Notes: a model not told the origin generated them from the letters alone. A stretch of DNA of 35,243 bases from an uncultured Caryophanales bacterium (GCA_947089915.1 CAMUMB010000008.1:1-35243); one strand, 5' to 3'. Positions 6,152-13,358 are shown, counted from the stretch's first letter. Translations and numbers: made by a program.

Positions 6152-9125
6152 CGTCTGGTTTTACAACTGGTTTTTCTGTTCCCTGAGAAGGATTACTTGG
6201 AGTAGATGGTTTTTCCTCTGTTTTTTCTTTAATTATAACTTTTCTTGTTAAGGTATCTGTAAATTTTTTATAACTAATACTATAAGTAATTGTATACGTT
6301 TCTGCTTTATCCGTTTTGATTGCAGTAACTTCTTTTCCAGCACTATCCTTAATTACTTTTTTGACTGTTGATTTGTCCGTGACATTAGTCAAATCTTCTA
6401 GAACAATAACAGCAGGACTTGGTTCTTTATAAGTATCTCCAACAGTTAAAGTTGCTTCCTTTTGACCAGATAATTCAGCGGTAATTACTGTTTCGATTTC
6501 ATTTAGAGAAATCTTTGTTTCTGCACCACTACTACGATTGGCTTTAAAGATGGTATAAGCTGTTTTGACAACATATGTGGTTGGAGATTTTGAACTTACT
6601 GGAATATCAATTGTAGTTTTATCCGTTGTTTTGATTAATGTTAGTTCTCCTTTCTCATCTTTAGAGTATACTTCATAAACAACTGTTCCTAGTTGTGTAC
6701 TATTCGCATTTTTTCTGTTGTTAATCAATTCGTTGATTCCGTTTTCACTCATGGCAATACTTCTAGCCCATGCATTGATGGATTCATCATTAATTGCATT
6801 TGGTAAAACAGCATCCCAAGTAAGTGTTAATGTTTTCTTGTTGATTGTTGATTTTAGGTTCGTAACATTTTCTAAAGTATTATAACGGTCAGAAACTTCT
6901 GTAGGTTCTGTACCACTTTTGAATAATTCAGTTGCACGCATTTCTGTTGGTGTATATTGACTTGCTAATTTAATTGGTTCTGTTTCTTTTTCAATTTCTA
7001 CTTCAATAACGCCTGCTGGCTTTGACCAATTACTTCCAGCTTTGAAGACTCCTTTTCCAACTGCTTGGAATAATCGTCTATGACCAATAGAGTAGGCTGT
7101 ACTGGTATAATCACAAGGTATATCTTTGTATCCATACCATACAGAAATAGCATAGTCAGGTGACACTCCATTTACCCATAAATCGTTGATTGCGTCGGCA
7201 GGATATCCTGGGCATTTATTAAATACTTCTTGTGGGTAATTTGAAGTACCAGTTTTGGCACCATAGACAGCGCCATTGATATAAGATTGGTTTCCTAATC
7301 CATATTGTGCGGAACTTTTTAGTAAGTCAGTCATCATGTAGGCGGTTTCTTCACTCATTACTCTTGTTTTTGTGACCTGTTTTTCTGTTACTTCCTTTGT
7401 ATCACGATCAACTATTTTTGTATAACTATGTGGCGTAATATAATATCCACCATTTCCAAATGCTGCATAAGCAGCTGCCATAGTAAGAGGTGTTTCTCCA
7501 TTATATCCACCAATAGAATGTGCTTCATGAATCAATCCACTTGCATCGATATCTGGATTTAAATGTAGGCTTGTAGTAAAGTTTTTAATATTACTATTTT
7601 GATTTAATTGGAATGCTTTTAGGGCAGGAATGTTACGGGATTGTGCGAGTGCTTCACGTAAGGTAAGAAGTCCATTGTATCTTCGATCCCAGTTATTGAT
7701 ATTAGTTCCATTAGAATAAGTATATGGTTCATCCACAAATAATTTACCCGTAGACCAGTTTTCATATTCAATTCCTGGTCCATAATCAAATACTGGTTTT
7801 GAAGTGGACCCAATTTGATTTTTTTCTCTTGTAGCGTTTACCCATTGCAATTTACCTGTTCTATGACGATCTCCGCCTACAGCAAGTAGTGCACCTGTAT
7901 TGACATCTACTACTGCAATCCCAGCTTCTACGGCATCATTTTCCCAGTTAAATGTTTCGCCATTTGTAATTTTGTTAAGATAAATTTGTTTTTCTGCATC
8001 TAATGTTGTCCATATTTCCATAGGATATAAACTAGGATCTTTTCCAGTATCTTCTTTTACTTCTTTAATTACTACATCAATAAATGCTTGATAATCATCG
8101 TTCTCGTTCGCAGGTTTTGTATAGAGTAGTTTATCGACTGTTAATGCGGATGCGATTTCTCTTTCTTCATGTGTAATATATCCATGTCGTTCCATTAGAT
8201 ATAAAACAGTTTGTCTTCTTTCCTCTGCACCTTCTGGATTTTGATTTGGATCATAATAATCAGGTGCTTGGAAAAGACCTGCAATTAAGGCTGCTTCCGC
8301 TACATTAATATCTTTTGCGGATTTTCCAAAATAAGTTTGGCATGCTTGTTCAACACCATAAGCCCCACTGCCTAAGTAGTTAGAATTTACATAAAACTCA
8401 ATAATCTCTTTTTTTGTATATTTTTTTTCAACTTGGAAAATTGCCATATAAATATCAGTAAATTTTCGTGTAATAGTTTGATCTTTGGATGTAAAACTGT
8501 TTTTAACTACTTGCATCGTTAAAGTAGAAGCACCACCACCACTATGGGTTAAGACCTGTTTTACACTTGCCACTAAGAATCTTGGTAAATCAAATCCATT
8601 ATGTTGGAAGAAACGAGAATCTTCTGTTGCGACAATCGCATCTACCAATATCTCAGGAAGTTCATCATAGGTAATATTTTCTCTTTTTTCAGCCCCTAAC
8701 TTCGCAAATATAGTTCCGTCTGCCATATATAAAATAGAAGATTCTTGATGGTATAAATTATCCGGATTAAATTCAGGCGCCTTTTTGACAATATACATTG
8801 CAAAAGCAATACATGCACCAATGATTAAAATGCCGATTGAAAAACAGATAATTAAGATAATTTTAATAATCTTTCTTCGTTTTCTTTTCTTGTCTGTTTT
8901 CGATACTTTCTTCTTTGACTTGTTGTTTACCAATGGTTTTGCCTTAGATGGCGTTCTTTTCTTTTTTCTCGTCTGCAAGAAATTCGGTAAGAATAAAATC
9001 GCATCGGCAATTCCAATAATACAAAGTGCTTTTAACCAACCAATCGCAAAACAACCAGTTATAAAAGCAACAAGGCTTACGATTAAAATTACAATATTCT
9101 CCTTATTTTTTAGTATTTTTTTCAT
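6138..9125 (-). CDS. ponA: Class A penicillin-binding protein (PBP1-like)
   Basis: A 995-aa bifunctional peptidoglycan synthase. Start 9125 is chosen for GAAGGAGG 5-6 nt upstream and its ATGA overlap with recU. Order: hydrophobic segments at about 8-50, a very basic linker (about 53-86), a third membrane helix (about 87-113), a GT51 glycosyltransferase domain with ATEDSRFFQHNG (catalytic E168), then the transpeptidase domain with STSK (nucleophile S440), SRN (496-498) and KTGT (624-627). A C-terminal tail of about 250 residues contains fibronectin/Ig-like beta segments and ends in a Pro/Lys/Glu-rich stretch. All catalytic residues are present. Compared with Bacillus PonA it has extra N-terminal membrane segments before the usual single anchor. 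It should polymerise and crosslink glycan at the membrane. It is coupled to recU, as in Bacillus. Confidence 0.95.
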   Translation of the reverse strand: MKKILKNKENIVILIVSLVAFITGCFAIGWLKALCIIGIADAILFLPNFLQTRKKKRTPSKAKPLVNNKSKKKVSKTDKKRKRRKIIKIILIICFSIGILIIGACIAFAMYIVKKAPEFNPDNLYHQESSILYMADGTIFAKLGAEKRENITYDELPEILVDAIVATEDSRFFQHNGFDLPRFLVASVKQVLTHSGGGASTLTMQVVKNSFTSKDQTITRKFTDIYMAIFQVEKKYTKKEIIEFYVNSNYLGSGAYGVEQACQTYFGKSAKDINVAEAALIAGLFQAPDYYDPNQNPEGAEERRQTVLYLMERHGYITHEEREIASALTVDKLLYTKPANENDDYQAFIDVVIKEVKEDTGKDPSLYPMEIWTTLDAEKQIYLNKITNGETFNWENDAVEAGIAVVDVNTGALLAVGGDRHRTGKLQWVNATREKNQIGSTSKPVFDYGPGIEYENWSTGKLFVDEPYTYSNGTNINNWDRRYNGLLTLREALAQSRNIPALKAFQLNQNSNIKNFTTSLHLNPDIDASGLIHEAHSIGGYNGETPLTMAAAYAAFGNGGYYITPHSYTKIVDRDTKEVTEKQVTKTRVMSEETAYMMTDLLKSSAQYGLGNQSYINGAVYGAKTGTSNYPQEVFNKCPGYPADAINDLWVNGVSPDYAISVWYGYKDIPCDYTSTAYSIGHRRLFQAVGKGVFKAGSNWSKPAGVIEVEIEKETEPIKLASQYTPTEMRATELFKSGTEPTEVSDRYNTLENVTNLKSTINKKTLTLTWDAVLPNAINDESINAWARSIAMSENGINELINNRKNANSTQLGTVVYEVYSKDEKGELTLIKTTDKTTIDIPVSSKSPTTYVVKTAYTIFKANRSSGAETKISLNEIETVITAELSGQKEATLTVGDTYKEPSPAVIVLEDLTNVTDKSTVKKVIKDSAGKEVTAIKTDKAETYTITYSISYKKFTDTLTRKVIIKEKTEEKPSTPSNPSQGTEKPVVKPDEKDS

Positions 9126-9694
9126 GATTTTCCTCCTTCGAAACAGATTTTGTCTATCCAAGTTAAATAGTCAATTCGTGGGTTTAGTTTTTCAGATATG
9201 CGATATCCTTTTTCTTGTATATATGTATATGGAATAGATTTTCTAGTTTCTCGTTCTATAAATTCAAATAACGTTTTTCCTTCTAATAAATAGGTTTCAT
9301 TTTTTTGCGTAAAACGGATGATAAAAAATCCAATACCACCATGACGAATGATTTGTTTCATATGTGTAATTTGGTGAGCATGTATATTGCTAAGTGGAAA
9401 TCGATTTTGTTTGGTTTCCTTTGCTTCAAAGTCAATATATTTTCCCCTATAAATACCGTTATAATCTGTTGTCGATGGAGTCTTGAAATAGGCTTCCTTA
9501 ATCACAGCTTCCTTTCGATTTGGATAATCCACTTTGGTAATGGTAATAGGGGTTGGTTTTTTATAGATGACTGCAATGTCTTGTTCTCTATAATAAGCAT
9601 TGGTTATGTTGATATCTTCTTCTAATGACATGCCACGATTTCCATAATTGGTTACCTTTTTTGTTTGTTGTTTGATACCCGTTGGATACTTCAT
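9122..9694 (-). CDS. recU: RecU Holliday junction resolvase
   Basis: A 190-aa RecU, near the usual 200 aa. Recognisable blocks are NRGMSLEEDINITNAYY near residues 19-35, the nuclease core STTDYNGIYRGKYIDFEAKET (acidic metal ligands D and E, then the Lys of EAK), and HAHQITHMK. RecU resolves Holliday junctions with RuvAB during recombination and chromosome segregation. GGTGATG lies directly upstream of ATG 9694. Its TGA overlaps the ponA ATG by 4 nt, so the two are translated as a coupled pair, as in Bacillus. Confidence 0.95.
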   Translation of the reverse strand: MKYPTGIKQQTKKVTNYGNRGMSLEEDINITNAYYREQDIAVIYKKPTPITITKVDYPNRKEAVIKEAYFKTPSTTDYNGIYRGKYIDFEAKETKQNRFPLSNIHAHQITHMKQIIRHGGIGFFIIRFTQKNETYLLEGKTLFEFIERETRKSIPYTYIQEKGYRISEKLNPRIDYLTWIDKICFEGGKS

Positions 9695-9709
9695 ATCATC
9701 ACCACTATC

Positions 9710-9715
9710 ATTATA
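9710..9715 (-). promoter_or_regulatory. Probable -10 of the recU-ponA operon
   Basis: TATAAT on the minus strand about 15 nt before recU. No clear -35. A direct repeat, CTATAAAAAT, lies just upstream. Confidence 0.4.
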
Positions 9716-9856
9716 CTATAAAAATTTTGAATTTACTATAAAAATGAGCGTAAATGAATAAAATGTCATCTTAGATAAAAATACTTTTTTTCTCTAGTTT
9801 TGTCGAATATATGATGACGAAATAGATTTTATGTTAAAGTAAAAATAGGTGAGAGT

Positions 9857-9985
9857 ATGAAAAATGATAGACGACTGAGTATGTTATTTGATGAGATGTT
9901 AGAAGATGTCAAATATAGTAAAATTGCAGCATTTACAAGAACACTACATCAGATAGAGGCAAGAAAAAAAGAGACTATTCATTAG
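9857..9985 (+). CDS. Small 42-aa charged protein, unknown
   Basis: A 42-codon frame beginning MKNDRRLSMLFDEMLEDVK and ending in ARKKETIH. It is preceded by AGGTGA with 4-nt spacing before ATG 9857, the same Shine-Dalgarno style as neighbouring real genes. It is predicted helical and strongly charged. Its last codons form part of the bidirectional terminator shared with rnjA, and the genes overlap tail to tail by 11 nt. I know no family. The ribosome site and the matching terminator are the case for it being real. Confidence 0.55.
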   Translation: MKNDRRLSMLFDEMLEDVKYSKIAAFTRTLHQIEARKKETIH

Positions 9986-9992
9986 TTTCTTT
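9968..9992. terminator. Bidirectional terminator, small gene / rnjA
   Basis: Stem AAAGAGACTA/TAGTTTCTTT (one G-T pair), loop 9978-9982, flanked by A-run and T-run. Stop codons of both convergent genes fall in the hairpin. Confidence 0.75.
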
Positions 9993-11666
9993 TTTGTTTT
10001 TCTTAATATCCATGATGACAGGTAGGATAATTGGTTTTCTGCCTGTTTTTTCATATGCATAAGTTGATAATTCTGTGATGATTTCTTGTTTGATATCAGC
10101 ATAATTAACAGGTGGTTTTAGTTTCGATAAAATTGCATTTTTACAAATCAGTTCTAGATTTTTCAACAATTCTTCATTTTCATTGACCAAAACAAATCCC
10201 CTTGTTGTGATATTGACCTTTCCAAGTAGCTTTGTATTTTTGGTATCAATATTGGCAATTACAACAATAATACCATCATTGGCCATGATTTTACGGTCTT
10301 TGATGACAGCTGCTCCAACATCTCCAATGCGATTTCCATCAACATAGACATCCCCTGCTGGAATCATGCCTGCTTTTTTGATATTGCCTTTATACATGGA
10401 TAAAATTTCGCCATTTCCTAAAATGAAGCTATTTTCTTTTGGAATACCACATAAGATACCTAAATCAGCATGTTGTTTTAACATACGATATTCTCCATGG
10501 AATGGCATTAAATATTTTGGTTTCATAAGTCGGATCATTAATTTTAGCTCTTCTTGATAAGCGTGTCCAGAAGTATGGATATCACTTAAAGAAGTATTGG
10601 TATAGACATCGGCACCTTGTAAATAAAGTTTATTAATGGTTCTAGAAATACTAAGTGCATTTCCAGGAATTGCCGATGATGAGAAAATAACGGTATCATC
10701 TGGTTGTAGTTTAATGGAGCGATGTACTCCATTCGCGATACGGGATAGGGCCGCTAATGGTTCTCCTTGACTACCAGTACAAAGTAAGCATACTTGATTT
10801 GGTGGTAAGTGATTGGCTTCTTCTGGGGTGATGAAGATATCTTTATTTTTGATATATCCACCTTGGATTGAAATTTCGATATTATTTTCCATACTTCTAC
10901 CGAATGTCGCAATTTTTCTACCATTTTTCTTACAAGTATCTACAATGTGTTTTAACCGGTAAATATTAGAAGCAAATGTAGCAATAATAATTCTACCATT
11001 TTTTCTTCTAAAAATTTCTTGTAAGGCATTATCGACACGGGATTCACTCGCACTCATTCCTTCATTTAAAGCATTGGTACTATCACTCATGAGTAGGGTG
11101 ACACCTCTTTTTCCAATCGCAGCCATTTTATGAATATTTGCCATTGGTCCAATAGGGGTAAGATCAAATTTGAAGTCCCCTGTTGTAACGATAGTTCCAT
11201 TTGGTGTTGTAATACAAATTCCATGTGAATCTGGAATGGAATGGGTGGTTCTAAAAAATTCAACTTCAATATATTTGAATTTTACTTTTGTTCTTTCATC
11301 GTATACAACAATATTTTTATATTGAATATTCCGATCTTCTAATTTTTTCTTGATGAGACCTACTGCTTGATTTGGTGCATAAATCACTGGAATTTGAACT
11401 GTCTGTACTAAAAATGGAATCGCACCAATATGATCTTCATGCCCGTGTGTAATAAATAAAGCTTTGATTTTTGATTCATTCTTTTTCAAAAAAGAAAAAT
11501 CTGGAATGACATAGTCAACTCCCATCAATTCCCCTTCTGGGAAAGTAATACCCGCATCCGTTATAATGAGTTCGTTATTATGCATTACACAATACATATT
11601 TTTTCCGACTTCACCAAGGCCACCTAAAGCAAAAATTTTAGTGTCCTCGTTGTTAAAAAATTTCAT
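9975..11666 (-). CDS. rnjA: Ribonuclease J (RNase J1 type)
   Basis: A 563-aa beta-CASP metallo-beta-lactamase ribonuclease. The zinc motif HGHEDH is at residues 74-79, with the dimetal ligands TTHSIPDSHG and TGDFKFD, then the beta-CASP block (FATFASN, GRSMENNIEIS), the signature CTGSQGEP, HTSGHA and PFHGEYRM, and the C-terminal dimerisation domain. The sequence follows Bacillus RNase J1 closely over its full length. It performs 5'-3' exonucleolytic and endonucleolytic turnover and maturation of mRNA and rRNA. AAAGGAGT precedes ATG 11666. It is transcribed alone from a good sigma-A promoter. Confidence 0.96.
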   Translation of the reverse strand: MKFFNNEDTKIFALGGLGEVGKNMYCVMHNNELIITDAGITFPEGELMGVDYVIPDFSFLKKNESKIKALFITHGHEDHIGAIPFLVQTVQIPVIYAPNQAVGLIKKKLEDRNIQYKNIVVYDERTKVKFKYIEVEFFRTTHSIPDSHGICITTPNGTIVTTGDFKFDLTPIGPMANIHKMAAIGKRGVTLLMSDSTNALNEGMSASESRVDNALQEIFRRKNGRIIIATFASNIYRLKHIVDTCKKNGRKIATFGRSMENNIEISIQGGYIKNKDIFITPEEANHLPPNQVCLLCTGSQGEPLAALSRIANGVHRSIKLQPDDTVIFSSSAIPGNALSISRTINKLYLQGADVYTNTSLSDIHTSGHAYQEELKLMIRLMKPKYLMPFHGEYRMLKQHADLGILCGIPKENSFILGNGEILSMYKGNIKKAGMIPAGDVYVDGNRIGDVGAAVIKDRKIMANDGIIVVIANIDTKNTKLLGKVNITTRGFVLVNENEELLKNLELICKNAILSKLKPPVNYADIKQEIITELSTYAYEKTGRKPIILPVIMDIKKNKKETNE

Positions 11667-11706
11667 AAATACTCCTTTCTTCTCGATTTGAAATCTAACG
11701 TATTAC

Positions 11707-11735
11707 ATTATAAACGTTTTTTTTAAGTTTGTAAA
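11707..11735 (-). promoter_or_regulatory. Sigma-A promoter of rnjA
   Basis: On the minus strand, TTTACA (11735-11730) and TATAAT (11712-11707) are separated by 17 nt, about 40 nt before the start. Confidence 0.75.
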
Positions 11736-11810
11736 TGGGGAAAATTGTTATATAAAATAAGGGTAAATTTATAAATTATGAGTTGTACAATAAAGTCATA
11801 GCAAAATATA

Positions 11811-11840
11811 TTGTACTATTAGTGAATAAATGATTATAAT
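11811..11840 (+). promoter_or_regulatory. Toxin promoter, copy 1
   Basis: TTGTAC (11811-11816), 18-nt spacer, TATAAT (11835-11840). The RNA would start near 11847. Confidence 0.7.
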
Positions 11841-11871
11841 CAACATAGGGATACTTATCTGTTGAGTACTT

Positions 11872-11895
11872 GCCTGCTTCTATGAGGAAGGAGGC
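11872..11895 (+). promoter_or_regulatory. Hairpin sequestering the toxin Shine-Dalgarno, copy 1
   Basis: GCCTGCTTC (11872-11880) pairs with GAAGGAGGC (11887-11895) around a 6-nt loop, with one central G-G mismatch. The GGAGG ribosome site is fully inside the right arm. Copies 2 and 3 keep the same fold with different bases. Confidence 0.7.
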
Positions 11896-11903
11896 TTGAT
11901 ATT

Positions 11904-11984
11904 ATGAAGCGAAGAGAAAATTTTCAATTTATAATTATCATTTTATTAATAGTCTCTATTATGATTCTGTCGATAAAAAAATAG
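11904..11984 (+). CDS. Small hydrophobic peptide, putative type I toxin, copy 1
   Basis: A 26-aa peptide: basic head MKRRENFQF, a hydrophobic helix of about 14 residues rich in Ile/Leu (IIIILLIVSIMIL), then SIKK. This is the build of membrane-acting type I toxins. I recognise no named family (not Fst/Ldr, TxpA or BsrG by sequence). GGAGG lies 8 nt before ATG 11904 but inside a hairpin. A convergent antisense RNA begins downstream and overlaps the 3' end of this transcript. Copy 2 encodes the same peptide with a few silent changes, which supports coding. Toxicity is inferred from architecture. Confidence 0.75.
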   Translation: MKRRENFQFIIIILLIVSIMILSIKK

Positions 11985-12014
11985 TACTCAATTTACTTAC
12001 GTAGATTAAGTACT
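11975..12014 (-). terminator. Terminator of antisense RNA, copy 1
   Basis: On the minus strand, stem AGTACTTAA/TTGAGTACT (12014-12006 with 11991-11983) is followed by ATTTTTTT. It lies over the end of the peptide gene. Confidence 0.7.
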
Positions 12015-12095
12015 TTAACAATTAACTTTGGGTAAGTACTCAACATGGAAAAGTTAAGTATTCCCATTTTTATTTTATGAGGTTTTCCTCATCTA
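11976..12095 (-). ncRNA. Convergent antisense RNA (antitoxin), copy 1
   Basis: A predicted RNA of about 120 nt between a strong minus-strand promoter (12101-12129) and a terminator (11975-12014). Its 5' end would form hairpin ATGAGG-AAAA-CCTCAT. It overlaps the 3' roughly 95 nt of the peptide mRNA, which suggests duplex formation and decay as in TxpA/RatA or BsrG/SR4. The ends are predicted, not measured. Confidence 0.65.
12030..12071 (+). terminator. Terminator of toxin mRNA, copy 1
   Basis: GGGTAAGTACTCAAC (12030-12044) pairs imperfectly with GTTAAGTATTCCC (12053-12065), followed by ATTTTT. The left arm can instead pair with GTTGAGTACTTGCC in the 5' leader (11861-11874). Confidence 0.6.
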
Positions 12096-12100
12096 TATAC

Positions 12101-12129
12101 ATGATAACATAAGTTTTAAAACGTGTCAA
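12101..12129 (-). promoter_or_regulatory. Antisense RNA promoter, copy 1
   Basis: Minus strand TTGACA (12129-12124), 17-nt spacer, TATCAT (12106-12101). It has a perfect -35 and is probably stronger than the toxin promoter. Confidence 0.75.
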
Positions 12130-12135
12130 ATCATA

Positions 12136-12164
12136 TTGCACCAATAGTGAATAAATGATATAAT
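12136..12164 (+). promoter_or_regulatory. Toxin promoter, copy 2
   Basis: TTGCAC (12136-12141), 17-nt spacer, TATAAT (12159-12164). It is back to back with the copy 1 antisense promoter. Confidence 0.7.
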
Positions 12165-12196
12165 CATTATAGGAATATTTAACTGTTTGAGTACTT

Positions 12197-12220
12197 GCCA
12201 ACTTTCTTATGAAAGGAGGC
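12197..12220 (+). promoter_or_regulatory. Hairpin sequestering the toxin Shine-Dalgarno, copy 2
   Basis: GCCAACTTTC (12197-12206) and GAAAGGAGGC (12211-12220) pair as GCC/GGC plus CTTTC/GAAAG around loop TTAT. Compared with copy 1 (CTTC/GAAG) both arms changed together. Confidence 0.7.
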
Positions 12221-12228
12221 TAGATATT

Positions 12229-12309
12229 ATGAAGAGAAGAGAAAATTTTCAATTTATAATTATCATTTTGTTAATAGTCTCTATTATGATTCTATCAATA
12301 AAAAAATAG
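12229..12309 (+). CDS. Small hydrophobic peptide, putative type I toxin, copy 2
   Basis: A 26-aa peptide identical in sequence to copy 1 although several codons differ silently (GCG AGA versus AGA AGA at the head, ATT TTA versus ATT TTG, CTG TCG versus CTA TCA). Synonymous-only change indicates selection on the peptide. GGAGG lies 8 nt before ATG 12229 within a hairpin. The paired antisense gene is downstream. As in copy 1, a membrane toxin role is inferred. Confidence 0.75.
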   Translation: MKRRENFQFIIIILLIVSIMILSIKK

Positions 12310-12337
12310 TACTCTAATCAAGCATTGATTAAAGTAC
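12300..12337 (-). terminator. Terminator of antisense RNA, copy 2
   Basis: GTACTCTAATCAA (12309-12321) and TTGATTAAAGTAC (12325-12337) make a 13-bp stem with loop GCA. On the minus strand it is followed by a T-run (12306-12300). The stem sequence differs from copy 1 but the fold is kept. Confidence 0.75.
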
Positions 12338-12415
12338 ATAACCAAATCTAGGCAAGTACTCAACGCGGAAAAGTTAAGTATTCCCATTTTTTATTGTATG
12401 AAGTTTTCTTCATCC
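12301..12415 (-). ncRNA. Convergent antisense RNA (antitoxin), copy 2
   Basis: A predicted RNA of about 115 nt from promoter 12422-12450 to terminator 12300-12337. The 5' hairpin is ATGAAG-AAAA-CTTCAT, a compensated variant of copy 1 (ATGAGG/CCTCAT). It overlaps the 3' part of the copy 2 peptide mRNA. Its terminator-proximal sequence differs from copy 1, which could give each antitoxin specificity for its own mRNA. Confidence 0.65.
12351..12392 (+). terminator. Terminator of toxin mRNA, copy 2
   Basis: GGCAAGTACTCAAC pairs imperfectly with GTTAAGTATTCCC, followed by ATTTTTT. GGCAAGTACTCAA is also an exact 13-nt complement of the 5' leader TTGAGTACTTGCC (12187-12199). Confidence 0.6.
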
Positions 12416-12421
12416 ATATAC

Positions 12422-12450
12422 ATGGTATCATAAGTTTTAAAACGTGTCAA
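12422..12450 (-). promoter_or_regulatory. Antisense RNA promoter, copy 2
   Basis: Minus strand TTGACA (12450-12445), 17-nt spacer, TACCAT (12427-12422). Confidence 0.7.
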
Positions 12451-12608
12451 ATTATATTGCACTTATAGTATAAAATTATTGTAGCTTGTTGTGTAAGCCA
12501 AAAGGTTTGATATATATTTTTTGTATGAATCAATTGAGATTGATATCAGTCAACGCGATAAGAAAATTCAGACTTCTAAGTTTCTTGTCAAGGTTGAGAT
12601 GCTTATAA

Positions 12609-13358
12609 TTATTGTTCTTCTATTTCAAAATTTAATAATTCCTCACAAATTTTTTGATATAAATCTTGTTCATGCTTTATGGTATCAATTAAAAACATTT
12701 TATCATGCTCATATTCTTTTAGTCCTCTCATGTAGTAGGACTTATCGCTATTTAAGACAATAAATGACATAATATTATTTTTTAAGCATTCTTTAAACAT
12801 AATAATTCTTCCAACGCGACCATTTCCATCTCCAAAGGGATGAATTTTTTCAAATTTATAATGGAAATCAAGAATATCCTCTAGGCTAATGTCCGTTTTC
12901 AAATTATATTCAAGAAGCAACTTATCAATTTCTTTTTCTACATCTTTTGGATCAGTTGTATTAATTATATTAATAATTCCAATTATATTAGGAACGATTT
13001 TAAATCCAACAACATTATATCTAGGGTTTTCTTCATAACTTGTATTTCTCTTTAATATTTTATTCATCTCTATAATCATTTTTTTCGATAATTGTTTATC
13101 AACATTATCTAACATATAATCAAATAGTTTAAAGTGATTTTTAGATTCAATTAGATCATCTAATTTTATCAAATCATCACTTTTTGGAATGAAAGAGGAG
13201 GTATCAAATATCGCTTCTGTTTGGTCACTAGTTAGTCTACTTCCTTCTATTTTATTTGAATTATAAGAAAAATTTACTTGTGAATAATGGTATATATTTC
13301 CTTTGAATTTTGATTCTTTTTGACCAATTAACTCTTTTTTGATTTTATCTATATCCAT
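12609..13358 (-). CDS. Class II Fic-family (AMPylase-like) protein
   Basis: A 249-aa Fic protein. The active-site loop HPFGDGNGRVGR (173-184) matches HPFx[D/E]GNGRxxR, with catalytic H173 and the acidic metal ligand D178, so it should transfer AMP or a related group from a nucleotide to a hydroxyl on a target protein. The N-terminal inhibitory motif S-x-x-x-E-G is present as SNKIEG (34-39, inhibitory E38), which makes it class II, self-inhibited. Its start (13358) lies 3 nt after the stop of a 79-aa gene and its GGAG lies in that gene's last codons, so they are coupled. The target is unknown. It may be a regulatory AMPylase or the toxin of a Fic toxin-antitoxin pair. Confidence 0.88.
   Translation of the reverse strand: MDIDKIKKELIGQKESKFKGNIYHYSQVNFSYNSNKIEGSRLTSDQTEAIFDTSSFIPKSDDLIKLDDLIESKNHFKLFDYMLDNVDKQLSKKMIIEMNKILKRNTSYEENPRYNVVGFKIVPNIIGIINIINTTDPKDVEKEIDKLLLEYNLKTDISLEDILDFHYKFEKIHPFGDGNGRVGRIIMFKECLKNNIMSFIVLNSDKSYYMRGLKEYEHDKMFLIDTIKHEQDLYQKICEELLNFEIEEQ

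Larger units (their letters stand above)
11808..12132. repeat. Tandem repeat unit 1 (type I toxin-antitoxin module, copy 1)
   Basis: First unit of a direct duplication with a 325-bp period. It begins at ATATTGTAC and contains sense promoter, peptide gene, two terminators and antisense promoter. The next unit follows without a gap. Confidence 0.85.
12133..12453. repeat. Tandem repeat unit 2 (type I toxin-antitoxin module, copy 2)
   Basis: Second unit, beginning at ATATTGCAC. A third ATATTGCAC at 12454-12462 marks its end, as expected for a tandem duplication. The two units are highly similar except in the 40-50 nt after the peptide gene. Confidence 0.85.

Noticed and set aside
11808-12453. 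Relationship to the Fst/par system of pAD1
   Set aside because: par uses direct repeats (DRa/DRb) so that the two RNAs are complementary there; here the shared elements are inverted, so the toxin mRNA pairs with itself. The peptide also does not resemble Fst.
12521-12763. Plus-strand frame of about 80 codons
   Set aside because: It starts with TTG without a ribosome site and mostly lies antisense to the Fic gene.
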